A DNA stretch of 64,000 nt from Cupriavidus sp. 2SB (GCF_005503625.1 NZ_SCMX01000013.1:1-64000), one strand, 5' to 3'. Positions 38,240 to 49,331 are shown, counted from the stretch's first letter. Notes: generated by a model from the letters alone, not told the origin. Numbers and translations are program-made.

Positions 38240-38416
38240 CGAGAAAACGGTCAGTCGAAAGCGGGGCATTGTGCCACAAGCGCAGGACCGTTCCGGTGAC
38301 GGAGAGACACCTTTTACACCCGCAATTCGGCACGATGCGCGCGGCCATGGTCCCGGGCTCACTTCGTAACGCTTCGCGCGGGGGCCCGATGTGGCCCCGG
38401 ATGCTAGAATCGCGCC

Positions 38417-39190
38417 ATGATCGTCAAGCCCCAAGCGGCCGTCATGGCTCTCCCGCTTTCCCTTACTGTTTCCGCCTTCGCTCTGGCCGCACTGCTGGCC
38501 GTCGCGCCGCATGCTGCGCACGCGCAGGCGTCGGCCCCATCCGCGGCGGCTGCCAATCCGGCTATTCCGGCCGATCCGGGCACGCCGCGCGACTTCCAGG
38601 CCGAGCGCCGCGCCATCGACGATTCGCGCGCATGGGCCAAGTACCGTTTTGCGGTGGCCGAGCGCGAGTGCTACAGCAAGTTCCTGACCAACAACTGCAT
38701 CGACAAGGCCAAGGATCAGCAGCGCGCGGAGTTGCAGGTGCTGCGCGCCAAGGATCTTGAGGTGGGCGATGCCGAGCGGGCCTTCCGGGCCGCCCAGCGC
38801 GACCGCAACCAGGCTATCCGCCGCGCCGAGTACGAAGCGGGCCAGCCGGGCCGCGCGGCCAACGAACAGGCCAGCCGCGACGCGTTCGACCGCAAGCAGC
38901 AGGAGCAGGCGGCGCGCGATGCGCAGGCCAATGCGCAGGCGCCTGAGCGCGCTGCCAACGCGGCGGCGTACCAGCAGAAGCAGGGCGAGCGCGACGCCCG
39001 CATCGAGGAAGCCCGTCAGAAGGGGGCCGAGCAGGCGCGTCAGCGACAAGAAAACGTCAAGGCCTACGAGCAGAAGCAGCAGGACGCGGTGCAGCGCCAG
39101 AAGGATCTGGATGAACGCCGGGCCAAGGCCGAGGAAAAGCAGAAGGAAGGGCAGGGCAGCGGGAAGAGTCCGAGTCCGTTCGGCTTCTGA
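38417..39190 (+). CDS. Periplasmic coiled-coil protein
   Basis: A 257-residue exported protein of unknown function. The signal peptide spans about residues 10-36 ([22 protein letters not shown]). Two cysteines ([11 protein letters not shown]) at about 95-103 could form a disulfide. From about 105 to the end the chain is highly charged, Gln/Arg/Glu/Ala-rich and helical. It is probably a long coiled coil. The ATG at 38417 is clear. It is divergent from tex, with a 55-bp gap before the DUF465-like gene. Confidence 0.78.
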   Translation: MIVKPQAAVMALPLSLTVSAFALAALLAVAPHAAHAQASAPSAAAANPAIPADPGTPRDFQAERRAIDDSRAWAKYRFAVAERECYSKFLTNNCIDKAKDQQRAELQVLRAKDLEVGDAERAFRAAQRDRNQAIRRAEYEAGQPGRAANEQASRDAFDRKQQEQAARDAQANAQAPERAANAAAYQQKQGERDARIEEARQKGAEQARQRQENVKAYEQKQQDAVQRQKDLDERRAKAEEKQKEGQGSGKSPSPFGF

Positions 39191-39244
39191 TTCGGCGCGC
39201 CCTTTGCGGTGGCATCCGCCGCCGCAGTGCAGCAGGAAGGCATC

Positions 39245-39448
39245 ATGGATGAACATCTGAACACCCTGGAACGGCAGATCATTGAATTACAGATCGAACA
39301 CCGCGATCTGGATTTCCTGATCGACCGACTGTCATCCGATCCCGCGCATGACGAACTGCAGTTGCGTCGGCTCAAGAAGCGCCGGCTCAAGCTCAAGGAC
39401 GCCATCACGCTGCTGCAACTGCACGTGGAACCGGACGTACCGGCCTGA
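39245..39448 (+). CDS. Small DUF465 (YdcH-like) protein
   Basis: A 67-residue highly charged helical protein, with the [16 protein letters not shown] start and [12 protein letters not shown] pattern of the DUF465/YdcH family, whose function is unknown. The ATG at 39245 follows AGGAAGG at good spacing. Upstream in-frame codons are not conserved. It precedes the helicase gene by about 70 bp. Confidence 0.8.
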   Translation: MDEHLNTLERQIIELQIEHRDLDFLIDRLSSDPAHDELQLRRLKKRRLKLKDAITLLQLHVEPDVPA

Positions 39449-39517
39449 CCCCGGTAGCAGTGCCCGGCCCGTTCGCATCAGGCGAGGCCGCCCAAAAGAA
39501 AACCCCACCCAAACATC

Positions 39518-41731
39518 TTGCCCCAGCCCGATCTCCTCTCCGACGCCGCAGACCTGCCCGGTGATCCAGCCGCCGACACGCCCGAACCCGCCGAGCCTCC
39601 CGAATCCATCGGCGAAGCGGTAGCGGTGGCTTCTGCCAGCCAGGTGGCCTTGCAGAAGTCGCAACTGTCGACGATGTTCGCGGAGACCGGCACGCTGGCG
39701 ACGGCCATTCCCGGCTATCGTCCACGGGCCTCGCAGCAGAAGATGGCCGAGGCGGTGGCGGATGCCATTTCGCAGAACGATACGGTCATCGTCGAAGCCG
39801 GCACCGGCACCGGCAAGACCTTTGCCTACCTCGTACCGGCGATGCTGTGGGGCGGCAAGGTCATACTGTCCACGGGCACAAAGAACCTGCAAGACCAGCT
39901 TTATCTGCGCGATATCCCGACGGTGCGTCATGCACTGAACGTGCCGATATCGATCGCGCTGCTCAAGGGCCGTGCCAACTACCTGTGCCACTACCACCTG
40001 GAGCGCGCGCAGGCCAATGGCCGGTTGGCATCCAAGCAGGATGCGGCATGGTTGCGCGACATCGCGAAGTTCGCCAAGACCACCGCGACCGGTGACAAGG
40101 CCGAACTGGCTGCCGTGCCCGAAAACGCGCCCGTCTGGCAAATGGTCACGTCCACGCGCGACAACTGCCTGGGCAGCGAATGCCCGCAGTACAAGGAATG
40201 CTTTGTGATGCGGGCGCGCAAGGAGGCCCAGCAGGCGGACGTGGTGGTGGTCAACCACCACCTGTTCTTTGCCGATGTGGTGCTGCGCGATACCGGCATG
40301 GCCGAACTGCTGCCCGCCGCCAATACCGTGATCTTCGACGAAGCCCACCAGTTGCCGGAAACGGCCACGCTGTTCTTCGGCGAGACGCTGTCCACGAGCC
40401 AGTTGCTTGAACTGGCGCGCGATACCGTGGCCGAAGGGCTGTCCCATGCACGCGATGCCGTGGACTGGGTGGCCCTGGGTGCGCCGCTCGAACGCGCCGC
40501 GCGCGACCTGCGGCTGGCGTTCAGCAAGGAGAACATGCGGCTGGCGCTGGGTCAGATCGAGGCCGATCCACGCATGCGCGAACCGTTCAATGAAACGCTC
40601 GATGCGCTGGACACTGCCTTGTCCGATTTTGTCGAGGCGCTGGAGTCGCAGGCCGAGCGTGCCGAAACGCTTGAGCAGTGCCATCGCCGCGCCGTGGAAC
40701 TGGCGCAGCGACTGGCGGCATGGCGCGATGACCGCGTGAGTGTCACCCCGACACCCGCCGTGGCGGAAGAAGGTGCAGATGGTGCCGAGACGGCTGCAGC
40801 GCCCGAGCCGATGTCACTGGGCCCGGAAACCGTGCGTTGGGTAGAGGTCTTCTCTCACACGGTGCAACTGCATCGCACACCGCTTTCGATTGCGCCGATC
40901 TTCTCGCGCCAGCGCGCCGGGCATCCGCGCGCATGGGTATTCACGTCGGCCACGCTATCGGTCAAGGGCAATTTCACGCACTACGCCGCGCAGCTCGGAC
41001 TCGACAAGGACCGCTCGTTGACGTTGCCTAGCCCCTTCGACTACGCGAAGCAGGGCCTGCTCTACGTGCCGCGCGAGATGCCGGCGCCGAATTCCCCGCA
41101 GTTTACGGAAGCCGTCGTGGAGAAGGCGCTGCCGCTGATCGAGGCGGCCGGAGGTCGCACGTTCCTGCTCTGCACCACGCTGCGCGCGGTGCAGAAGGCG
41201 TCGGACATGCTTTACGACCTGTTTGCCGAGAAGGGTCTGAATCTGCCGCTGCTCGTCCAGGGCCAGGCGAGCCGCACGGAACTGCTGGACCGCTTCCGCC
41301 AACTCGGCAATGCCGTATTGGTGGGCAGCCAGAGTTTCTGGGAAGGCGTGGACGTGCGCGGCGAAGCGCTGTCGCTCGTCATCATCGACAAGCTGCCATT
41401 CGCGCCGCCCGATGATCCCGTCCTCGCGGCGCGCATGGAGGTGCTGCAGAAGAAGGGTTTGAGTCCGTTTGCCGTGCATCAGTTGCCGCATGCGGTCATC
41501 ACGCTGAAGCAGGGCGCTGGACGCCTGATCCGGTCGGAGTCCGATCGCGGCGTGCTGATGATCTGCGATACACGGCTGGTGGAAAAACCCTACGGTCGCC
41601 AGATCTGGCAGAGCCTGCCGCCGTTCACGCGTACGCGTGAGGCCGAGACGGTGATCCGCTTCCTGGAAGGGCTGAACGGCAAGACGGTCGAAGGAGCGGG
41701 AGGGCCTGAGACCAGCGACGCCGATGCCTGA
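39518..41731 (+). CDS. dinG: DinG/YoaA-family ATP-dependent helicase
   Basis: A 737-residue superfamily 2 DNA helicase with an iron-sulfur domain. Walker A lies at 95-101 (GTGTGKT, K100) and the DEAH box at 274-277. A Cys cluster between them (NYLCHYH, then CLGSECPQYKEC) probably binds [4Fe-4S]. Motif VI reads KQGAGRLIRSESDRGVL. It is expected to unwind R-loops or stalled replication intermediates. The start is uncertain: TTG at 39518 gives a 49-residue acidic N-terminus, and the first ATG is at residue 50. The call rests on the helicase domains, not the N-terminus. Confidence 0.9.
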   Translation: MPQPDLLSDAADLPGDPAADTPEPAEPPESIGEAVAVASASQVALQKSQLSTMFAETGTLATAIPGYRPRASQQKMAEAVADAISQNDTVIVEAGTGTGKTFAYLVPAMLWGGKVILSTGTKNLQDQLYLRDIPTVRHALNVPISIALLKGRANYLCHYHLERAQANGRLASKQDAAWLRDIAKFAKTTATGDKAELAAVPENAPVWQMVTSTRDNCLGSECPQYKECFVMRARKEAQQADVVVVNHHLFFADVVLRDTGMAELLPAANTVIFDEAHQLPETATLFFGETLSTSQLLELARDTVAEGLSHARDAVDWVALGAPLERAARDLRLAFSKENMRLALGQIEADPRMREPFNETLDALDTALSDFVEALESQAERAETLEQCHRRAVELAQRLAAWRDDRVSVTPTPAVAEEGADGAETAAAPEPMSLGPETVRWVEVFSHTVQLHRTPLSIAPIFSRQRAGHPRAWVFTSATLSVKGNFTHYAAQLGLDKDRSLTLPSPFDYAKQGLLYVPREMPAPNSPQFTEAVVEKALPLIEAAGGRTFLLCTTLRAVQKASDMLYDLFAEKGLNLPLLVQGQASRTELLDRFRQLGNAVLVGSQSFWEGVDVRGEALSLVIIDKLPFAPPDDPVLAARMEVLQKKGLSPFAVHQLPHAVITLKQGAGRLIRSESDRGVLMICDTRLVEKPYGRQIWQSLPPFTRTREAETVIRFLEGLNGKTVEGAGGPETSDADA

Positions 41732-41770
41732 GTAATGCCTGAGGCCGATGCGCAGACGGCCCCGCAAAAC

Positions 41771-41810
41771 AAAACACCCCGAAGCCAGTGACCGGCATTC
41801 GGGGTGTTTT
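41771..41810. terminator. Bidirectional terminator between helicase and bamD
   Basis: AAAACACCCCGAA (41771-41783) pairs with TTCGGGGTGTTTT (41798-41810) around a 14-base loop; usable from both strands. Confidence 0.93.
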
Positions 41811-41850
41811 GCTTTCAGGCAGTCAATGCTGCATGGTCAGTGCTTCCAGA

Positions 41851-42681
41851 TCAGAAGACTTCCCACCACGCCTTGTCCTTCTTGCGCGCACCGTACTTGA
41901 TGAAGTCGCTGTTCGGGTAGTTGCGTTCCATCACCCGTGCGGTGTCGTCGCGCAGATCCTTCATGCCAAGCGCGTCGTACGAGCGCACCATGATGTAGAG
42001 CGCTTCCTCGTTGGCCGGAGCACCGTCATAGTCTTTCAGCGCCTGCTGCGCGCGATTGACTGCGGCGAGGTAGGCGCCGCGACGGTAGTAGTAGCGTGCC
42101 GCATGCACTTCGTGCTGGGCCAGCGAGTTGACGATGTACTGCATCCGCTGCGTGGCATCGGGTGTGTACTTGCTGTCCGGATAGCGCGTGATCAGGATCT
42201 GGAACGCATCGTAGGCAGCGCGGGCGGCCTTGGGGTCGCGCTCGCTGAGATCCTGGCCCGAGAAGCGGCCCAGCCAGCCCAGGTTGTCGTTGAAATTGAT
42301 CAGGCCCTTGAGGTAGTAGGCGTAATCGATATTCGGATGGCTCGGGTGCAGCTGGATGAACCGGTCCACAGCTGCCAGCGCGGCAGCGGTCTCGCCATCC
42401 TTGTAGCTGGCATAGGCAGTGTCGATCTGTGCCTGCTGCGCGTAACGGCCGAACGGATAGCGGCCCTCGAGCTTTTCATAGAGCTTCACGGCACGCGTAT
42501 AGTCGCCGCCGTCGAGGGCATCCTTGGCTTCCGAATATAATTTGTTAGCCGACCAGCTGGCTGTTTCGTCAGGCTGGTCTCCAAGCAGGCCGCATGCCGA
42601 CAGCATGACGCAGCCGCCTGCGAGCAAAACCGCTCCAATTTTCGCGCGCCAATCCGCGCGTTTCATGCTCTGCAATTGCAT
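41851..42681 (-). CDS. bamD: Outer membrane assembly lipoprotein BamD
   Basis: A 276-residue lipoprotein component of the BAM complex that inserts beta-barrel proteins into the outer membrane. A lipoprotein signal ends at the lipobox LSAC with C30. Tetratricopeptide-like repeats fill the rest ([42 protein letters not shown] and following). The ATG at 42681 is preferred; ATG at 42666 is possible. It is head-to-head with rluD, with only 16 bp between start codons. Confidence 0.94.
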   Translation of the reverse strand: MQLQSMKRADWRAKIGAVLLAGGCVMLSACGLLGDQPDETASWSANKLYSEAKDALDGGDYTRAVKLYEKLEGRYPFGRYAQQAQIDTAYASYKDGETAAALAAVDRFIQLHPSHPNIDYAYYLKGLINFNDNLGWLGRFSGQDLSERDPKAARAAYDAFQILITRYPDSKYTPDATQRMQYIVNSLAQHEVHAARYYYRRGAYLAAVNRAQQALKDYDGAPANEEALYIMVRSYDALGMKDLRDDTARVMERNYPNSDFIKYGARKKDKAWWEVF

Positions 42682-42697
42682 GGGCAACCTGTTCCGG

Positions 42698-43915
42698 ATG
42701 AAGAAAAATACCGCCAAGCATTATAGCCGAAGCCCCAGCGCCGAAACCGGTCTGGACAGTCAGGTCGAATCCAGGGAGGCCGCAGCCCCCGTCAATGGGG
42801 ACTTGAACGACCCATTCGAGGTCCTCGACGAAGGTGGGGAGTTGCAGGACGACGTGCTCGTGGCAGCGCCTGCCGCCCCCGATCTCGTGCCCCAGTTCAT
42901 GGAAGTCGGCAGTGCCGATCACGGCGAACGGCTCGATAAATTGCTCGCACGCCACTTCAGCGAGTTCTCCCGCAGCCGCATCCAGCAATGGATCGAAGAG
43001 GGCGCCGTGCGCGTGGACGGAGAACCGAGCCGCGCCAAGGCATCGATGCAGATGGGGCAGCAGATCGAGATCCGCCCGCAGGCGGCACCCGAATCCACGG
43101 CTTTCACGGCCGAGGATGTGCCGCTCAACGTGGTCTACGAGGACGATACGCTGCTGGTCATCGACAAGCCGCCCGGTCTGGTGGTGCATCCTGCTGCAGG
43201 AAACTGGAGCGGCACGGTGCTCAATGGCCTGCTGTATCGCGATCCGCACGCGGCACGGCTGCCGCGCGCCGGTATCGTGCATCGGCTGGACAAGGAGACG
43301 TCCGGCCTGATGGTGGTGGCCCGCACGCTGACCGCGCAGACCGATCTGGTGCGCCAACTGGCTGCGCGTACGGTCAAGCGGACCTATCTCGCGCTGGTGT
43401 GGGGCGAAACGCCCGAGGAAGGCACCATCGACGCACCGATTGCCCGCGATCCGCGCGAGCGGACCCGCATGGCCATCGTCTACACGAACAGCGGCAAGCC
43501 TTCGCGTACGCATTTCAAGACGCTCGGCACCGTGCCGCTGGGCCGGTCGCACGTGTCGATGGTGATGTGCCAACTTGAAACGGGCCGCACGCACCAGATT
43601 CGCGTGCATTTCGAGTCCATTGGTCATCCGCTCGTGGGCGATCCGGTCTACTACAAGGCCACCCAGCGCGGTCAGCGTCAGGCAATCCGGGTGCCGCTGC
43701 CGGTGCCGTATACGCGCCAGGCGCTGCATGCCTACAAGCTTGGACTCGTGCATCCGGCTACGGGTCGCAAGATCTCCTGGGAAACCCAGCCACCCGAGGA
43801 CCTGCAGGCGCTGATTGCCGCGCTCGACTTTGAGGGGCACGCGGAACAGGACGATGACTACGACGATTACCACGACGAAGGCACGTGGTACGAAGGCGAG
43901 GCCGATGACGACTGA
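42698..43915 (+). CDS. rluD: 23S rRNA pseudouridine synthase RluD
   Basis: A 405-residue synthase that makes pseudouridines at positions 1911, 1915 and 1917 of 23S rRNA helix 69. An S4 RNA-binding domain (about 70-130, [27 protein letters not shown]) precedes the catalytic domain. The catalytic Asp is D198 in HRLDKETSG. An extra N-terminal segment of about 65 residues and a strongly acidic C-terminal tail ([13 protein letters not shown]) are atypical compared with the shorter enterobacterial protein. The start at 42698 is the best ATG, but a later start near 42899 cannot be excluded. It overlaps pgeF by 11 bases. Confidence 0.92.
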   Translation: MKKNTAKHYSRSPSAETGLDSQVESREAAAPVNGDLNDPFEVLDEGGELQDDVLVAAPAAPDLVPQFMEVGSADHGERLDKLLARHFSEFSRSRIQQWIEEGAVRVDGEPSRAKASMQMGQQIEIRPQAAPESTAFTAEDVPLNVVYEDDTLLVIDKPPGLVVHPAAGNWSGTVLNGLLYRDPHAARLPRAGIVHRLDKETSGLMVVARTLTAQTDLVRQLAARTVKRTYLALVWGETPEEGTIDAPIARDPRERTRMAIVYTNSGKPSRTHFKTLGTVPLGRSHVSMVMCQLETGRTHQIRVHFESIGHPLVGDPVYYKATQRGQRQAIRVPLPVPYTRQALHAYKLGLVHPATGRKISWETQPPEDLQALIAALDFEGHAEQDDDYDDYHDEGTWYEGEADDD

Positions 43916-44711
43916 ATCGACAGCTATTTCAACTTCGTGGCTCGTCCCGGACTGGCCGGCCCCGGCAAATGTGCGCGCGCTGTCTACCACGCGTCAGGGC
44001 GGTGTCAGTCGCGGCGCCTATGGGCTGGCCGATGGCTCGACGGGCGGGCTGAATCTCGGCACCCATGTCGGCGACGATCCGTCCGCCGTTGCGGCCAACC
44101 GTGCGCGGCTGGCCCGCAGCCTGCCCGCCATGCCGCTCTGGTTGGAACAGGTGCATGGCTGTGGCGTGGCCACGGCAGAGCATGGCGATGCCGGGAGCGA
44201 GATCCAGCAAGCCGATGCCAGCATTTCGGGGCGGCCGGGCGACGTTTGCGCGATCATGACAGCCGATTGCCTGCCCGTGCTGCTTTGCGATACGGCGGGT
44301 ACTGTCGTCGGCGCGGCGCATGCCGGCTGGCGAGGTCTGTGCGATGGCGTGATCGAGGCCACGCTGTCGCGCATGGCGCAGCGCGCGGGCGGCATGCCGC
44401 AATGGCTGGCGTGGCTGGGGCCTGCGATCGGCCCCGATGCGTTCGAAGTGGGCGCGGAAGTCCGCGCAGCATTCCTCGATCGCGCGTTCCAACACGAACA
44501 GGCCGAAGTCGATGCGGCATTCGTCGCGGTGGGGCAGGGCAAGTACATGGCCGACCTCTACGCGCTGGCACGCATACGCCTGGCGCGAGCTGGCTGCACG
44601 CAGGTCTTTGGCGGCGATACCTGCACGGTAACCGACGCAGACCGCTTCTACTCCTATCGCCGCGACCGCACTACGGGTCGCATGGCCACGATGGTCTGGC
44701 TGGAAGCCTAG
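43905..44711 (+). CDS. pgeF: Laccase-fold purine nucleosidase/PgeF-type protein
   Basis: A 268-residue YfiH/DUF152 family protein. Members act on purine nucleosides or correct peptidoglycan precursors; the exact role varies by report. Zinc-ligand segments are [20 protein letters not shown] and [13 protein letters not shown]. The ATG at 43905 overlaps the rluD end by 11 bases, so the two are translationally coupled, a common association. Its 3' end overlaps the next convergent gene by four bases. Confidence 0.9.
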   Translation: MTTESTAISTSWLVPDWPAPANVRALSTTRQGGVSRGAYGLADGSTGGLNLGTHVGDDPSAVAANRARLARSLPAMPLWLEQVHGCGVATAEHGDAGSEIQQADASISGRPGDVCAIMTADCLPVLLCDTAGTVVGAAHAGWRGLCDGVIEATLSRMAQRAGGMPQWLAWLGPAIGPDAFEVGAEVRAAFLDRAFQHEQAEVDAAFVAVGQGKYMADLYALARIRLARAGCTQVFGGDTCTVTDADRFYSYRRDRTTGRMATMVWLEA

Positions 44712-45043
44712 GCGTCGCCGTCCCGCACGGCAGAAGACGGCGCGCTCGAAGTTCCCGGGGTTTCCGCCGCGTCCACCGCTGCGCGGGCTTCCGCCTCTTC
44801 CCGTGCGCGTCGCCGCTGCCGCCTGCCCGGTGTGCCCAGGATGTACATCACCAGCGAGACGGGCGCCAGCCCGTAGCACAGGAACGTGGCCACACCGGCC
44901 ACCACGTTTGTCTCCGTGATGGCCATCATCAGCGCCACATATAGCCAGCCAATTGCCACGATATACATCAGCCGTTCATCTCTCTCTGGTAGGCGGGTTC
45001 CGAACCCCGGCAACCCGCTTGGGCCGTCCGGTAGGTCGGACAT
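44708..45043 (-). CDS. Small membrane protein
   Basis: A 111-residue protein with two hydrophobic segments (about 28-47 VAIGWLYVALMMAITET and 51-70 VAGVATFLCYGLAPVSLV). A basic then Ala/Glu-rich C-terminal tail follows (PGRRQRRRAREEAEARAA). The ATG at 45043 follows GGAAGTG. It is transcribed away from phaC, and its 5' end lies 40 bp from the phaC -35 element. No family recognised. Confidence 0.75.
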   Translation of the reverse strand: MSDLPDGPSGLPGFGTRLPERDERLMYIVAIGWLYVALMMAITETNVVAGVATFLCYGLAPVSLVMYILGTPGRRQRRRAREEAEARAAVDAAETPGTSSAPSSAVRDGDA

Positions 45044-45082
45044 CACTTCCCTGGCGCCCGCATGGGAATGCGGAATTCCGCA

Positions 45083-45112
45083 TTGACAGCCTCTACATTG
45101 CAAGGCAACAAT
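45083..45112 (+). promoter_or_regulatory. phaC sigma-70 promoter
   Basis: TTGACA (45083-45088), an 18-base spacer and AACAAT (45107-45112), with GCAAGGCAACAATG around the -10. The same arrangement drives the PHB operon of C. necator. It gives a leader of about 165 bases before the ATG, with AGAGAG as the likely ribosome-binding site. Confidence 0.85.
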
Positions 45113-45281
45113 GCCTTCAAATGTATCGGAACCGAGGAAGTATCAGGGTTTCGCCGGCAAGCATAGCGTAAGTGGCGAGCCGCTCAGGCGGCCCGCTAAC
45201 GCATCCCGGATTCCGGGGCGGGTCGGGAGACAGTTACCCCGTGCCCGTCAACCATCACGACGGCAGAGAGACGAATACATC

Positions 45282-47192
45282 ATGGCGACCGGCAAAGGTG
45301 CGGCAGCTTCCGGAAAGGAAGACAAGTCCCAACCGTTTCAATTTGCGCCGGGGCCATTCGACCCAGCCGCCTGGCTGGAGTGGTCCCGTCAGTGGGCACC
45401 CGAAACCAACGGCGCGATGCCGCCTGGTTTTCCCGCCGGCTTGGCCGGTGCATTCCCCGGTGGCTTCCCGAATGGTCTTCCGAACGGTTTCCCCGGCAGC
45501 TTTCCGGGCGGCGATGCATTCGCCAAGGCGTTCCAGGCTCTGCAGGGCAATGGTGCCAATGGTGCGGTGAAGATCGCGCCCACGCAGCTCGCCAGCATCC
45601 AGGAACGCTATCTGAAGGATTTCACCGAACTCTGGCGTGAAATGGGTGCCGGGGCCATGGTGCCGAATGGTGCGCCGCAGGCCGGGCAAGCCGGTGCTGC
45701 CAGCCAGCGTCTGTCCGATCGCCGCTTTGCCAGCGATGCATGGCGCAACAATGCGGCATATCGCTACACGGCCGCGTTCTACCTGCTCACGGCGCGCGCC
45801 ATGACCGAGCTTGCCGATGCTGTGGAAGCCGATCCCAAGGTGCGCCAACGCATCCGCTTTGCGGTTTCGCAGTGGGTCGATGCGATGTCGCCGGCCAACT
45901 TCCTGGCGACCAATCCGGATGCCCAGCAGCGCCTGATCGAGTCCGGCGGCGAATCGCTGCGCAACGGCGTGCGCAACATGCTGGAGGATCTGGGGCGCGG
46001 CAAGATTTCGCAGACCGATGAGACCGCCTTCGAGGTGGGCCGCAATGTTGCCGTAACCGAAGGCGCTGTCGTCTACGAGAACGAATACTTCCAGTTGCTG
46101 CAGTTCAAGCCGCTGACCGACAAGGTCTACGCGCGGCCGCTGCTGCTGGTGCCGCCGTGCATCAACAAGTACTACATCCTTGACCTGCAGCCCGAAAGCT
46201 CGCTGGTGCGGCACGCGGTGGAGCAGGGGCACACGGTGTTCCTGGTGTCGTGGCGGAACCCCGATGCCTCGATGGCCGAGCGGACCTGGGACGACTACAT
46301 CGAGCATGCAGCCATCCGCGCGATCGAGGTGGCGCGCGACATCAGCGGTCTCGACAAGATCAACGTGCTCGGGTTCTGCGTGGGTGGCACCATCATTTCC
46401 ACGGCGCTTGCCGTGCTGGCGGCACGCGGCGAGCGGCCCGCAGCCAGCCTGACCCTGCTCACCACGCTACTCGACTTTGCCGACACCGGCATCCTCGACG
46501 TCTTTGTCGATGAATCGCATGTGCAACTGCGCGAGGCTACGCTGGGCGGCGCATCGGGTGCGCCGTGCGGTCTGCTGCGGGGAGTGGAACTGGCGAACAC
46601 GTTCTCGTTCCTGCGTCCGAACGATTTGGTCTGGAACTACGTGGTCGACAACTACCTGAAGGGCAACACGCCTGTGCCCTTCGATCTGCTGTTCTGGAAC
46701 GGCGACGCCACCAACCTGCCCGGACCCTGGTATTGCTGGTACCTCCGCCATACCTACCTGCAGGACGAATTGAAGGTGCCGGGCAAGCTGACCGTCTGCA
46801 ATGCCCCGGTGGACCTGGGTGCCATCGACGTGCCGACGTATATCTACGGCTCGCGCGAGGACCATATCGTGCCGTGGTCGGCTGCGTATGCTTCCACCGC
46901 ACTGCTGAAAAACAAGCTGCGCTTCGTGCTGGGCGCCTCTGGGCACATTGCCGGCGTCATCAACCCGCCAGCCAAGAAGAAGCGTAGTCACTGGACCAGT
47001 GATACGCTGCCCGTTTCGGCCCATGAATGGCTGGCTGGCGCGGAGGAACATCCGGGTAGCTGGTGGCCGGACTGGATGGCATGGCTCGGCAAGCAGGCCG
47101 GCCAGAAGCGTGCGGCGCCTGATACCTACGGCAACGCCCACTACAAGGCGATCGAGCCTGCACCGGGACGCTACGTCAAGCAGCGCGCCTGA
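45282..47192 (+). CDS. phaC: Class I polyhydroxyalkanoate synthase
   Basis: A 636-residue PhaC that polymerises (R)-3-hydroxybutyryl-CoA into PHB at the granule surface. The lipase-like box GFCVGGT carries the nucleophile C366, and GASGHIAGV the catalytic His. The C. necator enzyme has C319 and 589 residues; the 47-residue difference equals the length gained near the N-terminus. There, a Gly/Phe/Pro/Asn-rich insert (roughly residues 48-95, [20 protein letters not shown]) is followed by the normal sequence. The insert could affect granule targeting or dimerisation. Start and promoter match the classic operon. Confidence 0.96.
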   Translation: MATGKGAAASGKEDKSQPFQFAPGPFDPAAWLEWSRQWAPETNGAMPPGFPAGLAGAFPGGFPNGLPNGFPGSFPGGDAFAKAFQALQGNGANGAVKIAPTQLASIQERYLKDFTELWREMGAGAMVPNGAPQAGQAGAASQRLSDRRFASDAWRNNAAYRYTAAFYLLTARAMTELADAVEADPKVRQRIRFAVSQWVDAMSPANFLATNPDAQQRLIESGGESLRNGVRNMLEDLGRGKISQTDETAFEVGRNVAVTEGAVVYENEYFQLLQFKPLTDKVYARPLLLVPPCINKYYILDLQPESSLVRHAVEQGHTVFLVSWRNPDASMAERTWDDYIEHAAIRAIEVARDISGLDKINVLGFCVGGTIISTALAVLAARGERPAASLTLLTTLLDFADTGILDVFVDESHVQLREATLGGASGAPCGLLRGVELANTFSFLRPNDLVWNYVVDNYLKGNTPVPFDLLFWNGDATNLPGPWYCWYLRHTYLQDELKVPGKLTVCNAPVDLGAIDVPTYIYGSREDHIVPWSAAYASTALLKNKLRFVLGASGHIAGVINPPAKKKRSHWTSDTLPVSAHEWLAGAEEHPGSWWPDWMAWLGKQAGQKRAAPDTYGNAHYKAIEPAPGRYVKQRA

Positions 47193-47268
47193 TTTTGCCG
47201 GGGCGGCGGATGAGCCGCCGGCCCCGTTTCGAACCGATCCGCGATTCGTTTTCTCGAAAGGACCTCAC

Positions 47269-48447
47269 ATGACCGACATCGTCATTGTTTCCGCAGCTCG
47301 CACCGCCGTAGGCAAATTCGGTGGCTCCCTGGCCAAGATCCCCGCACCGGAGCTGGGCGCACTCGTGATCAAGGCCGCGCTGGAGCGCGCAGGCGTCAAG
47401 CCCGACCAGGTGAGCGAAGTGATCATGGGCCAGGTGCTGACGGCCGGCTCGGGCCAGAACCCGGCCCGCCAGGCGTCGCGCTCAGCCGGCCTGCCGGACA
47501 TGGTGCCGGCCATGACCATCAACAAGGTGTGCGGCTCGGGCCTGAAAGCCGTGATGCTGGCCGCCAATGCCATCATCGCCGGCGAGGCAGAGATCGTCGT
47601 GGCGGGTGGCATGGAGAACATGAGCGCGGCCCCGCACGTGCTGCCGGGCTCGCGCGACGGCTTCCGCATGGGTGATGCCAAGCTCGTCGACACGATGATC
47701 GTCGATGGCCTATGGGACGTGTACAACAAGTACCACATGGGCATCACCGCCGAAAACGTGGCCAAGGAATATGGCATCACGCGCGAAGCGCAGGACGAGT
47801 TCGCAGTCGGTTCGCAGAACAAGGCCGAAGCGGCTCAGAAGGCCGGCAAATTCGACGAGGAAATCGTGCCGGTGATGATTCCGCAGCGTAAGGGCGATCC
47901 GGTGGCGTTCAAGACCGATGAGTTCGTGCGTCAGGGCGCCACGCTGGATAGCATGTCGGGCCTGAAGCCGGCGTTCGACAAGGCGGGCACGGTGACGGCC
48001 GCAAATGCCTCCGGCCTCAACGACGGCGCCGCCGCCGTGGTGGTGATGTCGGCCGCCAAGGCCAAGGAACTTGGCCTGACGCCGCTGGCGACGATCAAGG
48101 CCTACGCCAATGCCGGCGTGGACCCGGCCGTGATGGGCATGGGCCCGGTGCCGGCCAGCCGACGCTGCCTGTCGCGTGCGGGCTGGGGCGTGCAGGATCT
48201 CGACCTGATGGAAATCAACGAGGCATTTGCGGCGCAGGCGCTGGCGGTGCACAAGGAAATGGGCTGGGACCAGTCGAAGATCAATGTGAACGGTGGCGCG
48301 ATTGCCATCGGCCACCCGATCGGCGCATCCGGCTGCCGCATCCTGGTGACGCTGCTGCACGAGATGAAGCGCCGCGACGCCAAGAAGGGCCTGGCCTCGC
48401 TGTGCATCGGCGGTGGCATGGGCGTGGCGCTGGCAGTCGAACGTTGA
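47269..48447 (+). CDS. phaA: Acetyl-CoA acetyltransferase PhaA
   Basis: A 392-residue biosynthetic thiolase that condenses two acetyl-CoA to acetoacetyl-CoA, the first step to PHB. The nucleophile Cys is C88 (NKVCGSGLK). The late [14 protein letters not shown] holds the catalytic His, and [10 protein letters not shown] the second Cys. The ATG at 47269 follows GAAAGGAC. Second gene of phaCAB, 76 bp after phaC. Confidence 0.97.
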   Translation: MTDIVIVSAARTAVGKFGGSLAKIPAPELGALVIKAALERAGVKPDQVSEVIMGQVLTAGSGQNPARQASRSAGLPDMVPAMTINKVCGSGLKAVMLAANAIIAGEAEIVVAGGMENMSAAPHVLPGSRDGFRMGDAKLVDTMIVDGLWDVYNKYHMGITAENVAKEYGITREAQDEFAVGSQNKAEAAQKAGKFDEEIVPVMIPQRKGDPVAFKTDEFVRQGATLDSMSGLKPAFDKAGTVTAANASGLNDGAAAVVVMSAAKAKELGLTPLATIKAYANAGVDPAVMGMGPVPASRRCLSRAGWGVQDLDLMEINEAFAAQALAVHKEMGWDQSKINVNGGAIAIGHPIGASGCRILVTLLHEMKRRDAKKGLASLCIGGGMGVALAVER

Positions 48448-48590
48448 ACTGCAATACATAACAAAAGCATTGGCTAGACGTGCATGAGGGGTATGCCGGC
48501 GGTACGTACCGAGGAACCGCCGCCGGCATTGACAACAACGACCGAAAAGTTTCGACAACAACGAACCGATCGAGCCAACTAGGAGTGGAT

Positions 48591-49331
48591 ATGACTCAGC
48601 GCATTGCATACGTGACCGGCGGCATGGGTGGCATCGGAACCGCGATTTGCCAACGCCTGGCAAAAGAGGGCTATAAGGTGGTGGCGGGCTGCGGCCCGAA
48701 CTCGCCGCGTCGCGAGAAGTGGCTCGAACAACAACGCGCGCTCGGTTTCGAGTTCGTGGCGTCCGAAGGCAACGTGGCGGACTGGGATTCGACCAAGGCG
48801 GCTTTCGAGAAAGTGAAGGCCGAGGTGGGTGAGGTCGACATTCTGGTCAACAACGCCGGCATCACGCGCGATGTGGTGTTCCGCAAGATGACGCGTGCCG
48901 ATTGGGATGCGGTGATCGACACCAACCTGACGTCGCTGTTCAACGTGACCAAGCAGGTCATCGATGGCATGGCGGATCGTGGCTTCGGCCGCGTGATCAA
49001 CATCTCGTCGGTGAACGGCCAGAAGGGGCAGTTCGGCCAGACCAACTATTCGACAGCCAAGGCCGGCCTGCACGGCTTCACGATGGCCCTGGCGCAGGAA
49101 ATGGCCACGAAGGGCGTGACGGTCAATACCGTGTCGCCGGGCTATATCGCCACGGACATGGTGAAGTCGATCCGTCAGGATGTGCTGGACAAGATCGTCG
49201 GCACGATCCCGGTGAAGCGCCTGGGCGAGCCGGCTGAAATCGCATCGATCTGCGCCTGGCTGGCTTCGGAAGAGTCCGGTTTCTCCACGGGTGCGGACTT
49301 CTCCCTGAACGGCGGCCTGCACATGGGCTGA
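48591..49331 (+). CDS. phaB: Acetoacetyl-CoA reductase PhaB
   Basis: A 246-residue short-chain dehydrogenase, identical in length to the C. necator enzyme. It reduces acetoacetyl-CoA with NADPH to (R)-3-hydroxybutyryl-CoA. The Rossmann motif TGGMGGIG, NNAGITRD, the catalytic Ser in NISSVNGQKGQFG and the Y-x3-K of YSTAKAG are all present. The ATG follows AGGAGTGG. Last gene of the operon, 143 bp after phaA, with a hairpin terminator downstream. Confidence 0.97.
   Translation: MTQRIAYVTGGMGGIGTAICQRLAKEGYKVVAGCGPNSPRREKWLEQQRALGFEFVASEGNVADWDSTKAAFEKVKAEVGEVDILVNNAGITRDVVFRKMTRADWDAVIDTNLTSLFNVTKQVIDGMADRGFGRVINISSVNGQKGQFGQTNYSTAKAGLHGFTMALAQEMATKGVTVNTVSPGYIATDMVKSIRQDVLDKIVGTIPVKRLGEPAEIASICAWLASEESGFSTGADFSLNGGLHMG

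Noticed and set aside
38240-39256. Upstream in-frame extension of tex (339 codons)
   Set aside because: It runs antisense through the periplasmic coiled-coil gene and is Leu/Arg-rich. Tex family proteins begin at MSKLPAAV, at 38239.
45255-46307. A 350-codon frame antisense to phaC
   Set aside because: Shadow frame of phaC with no features of its own.
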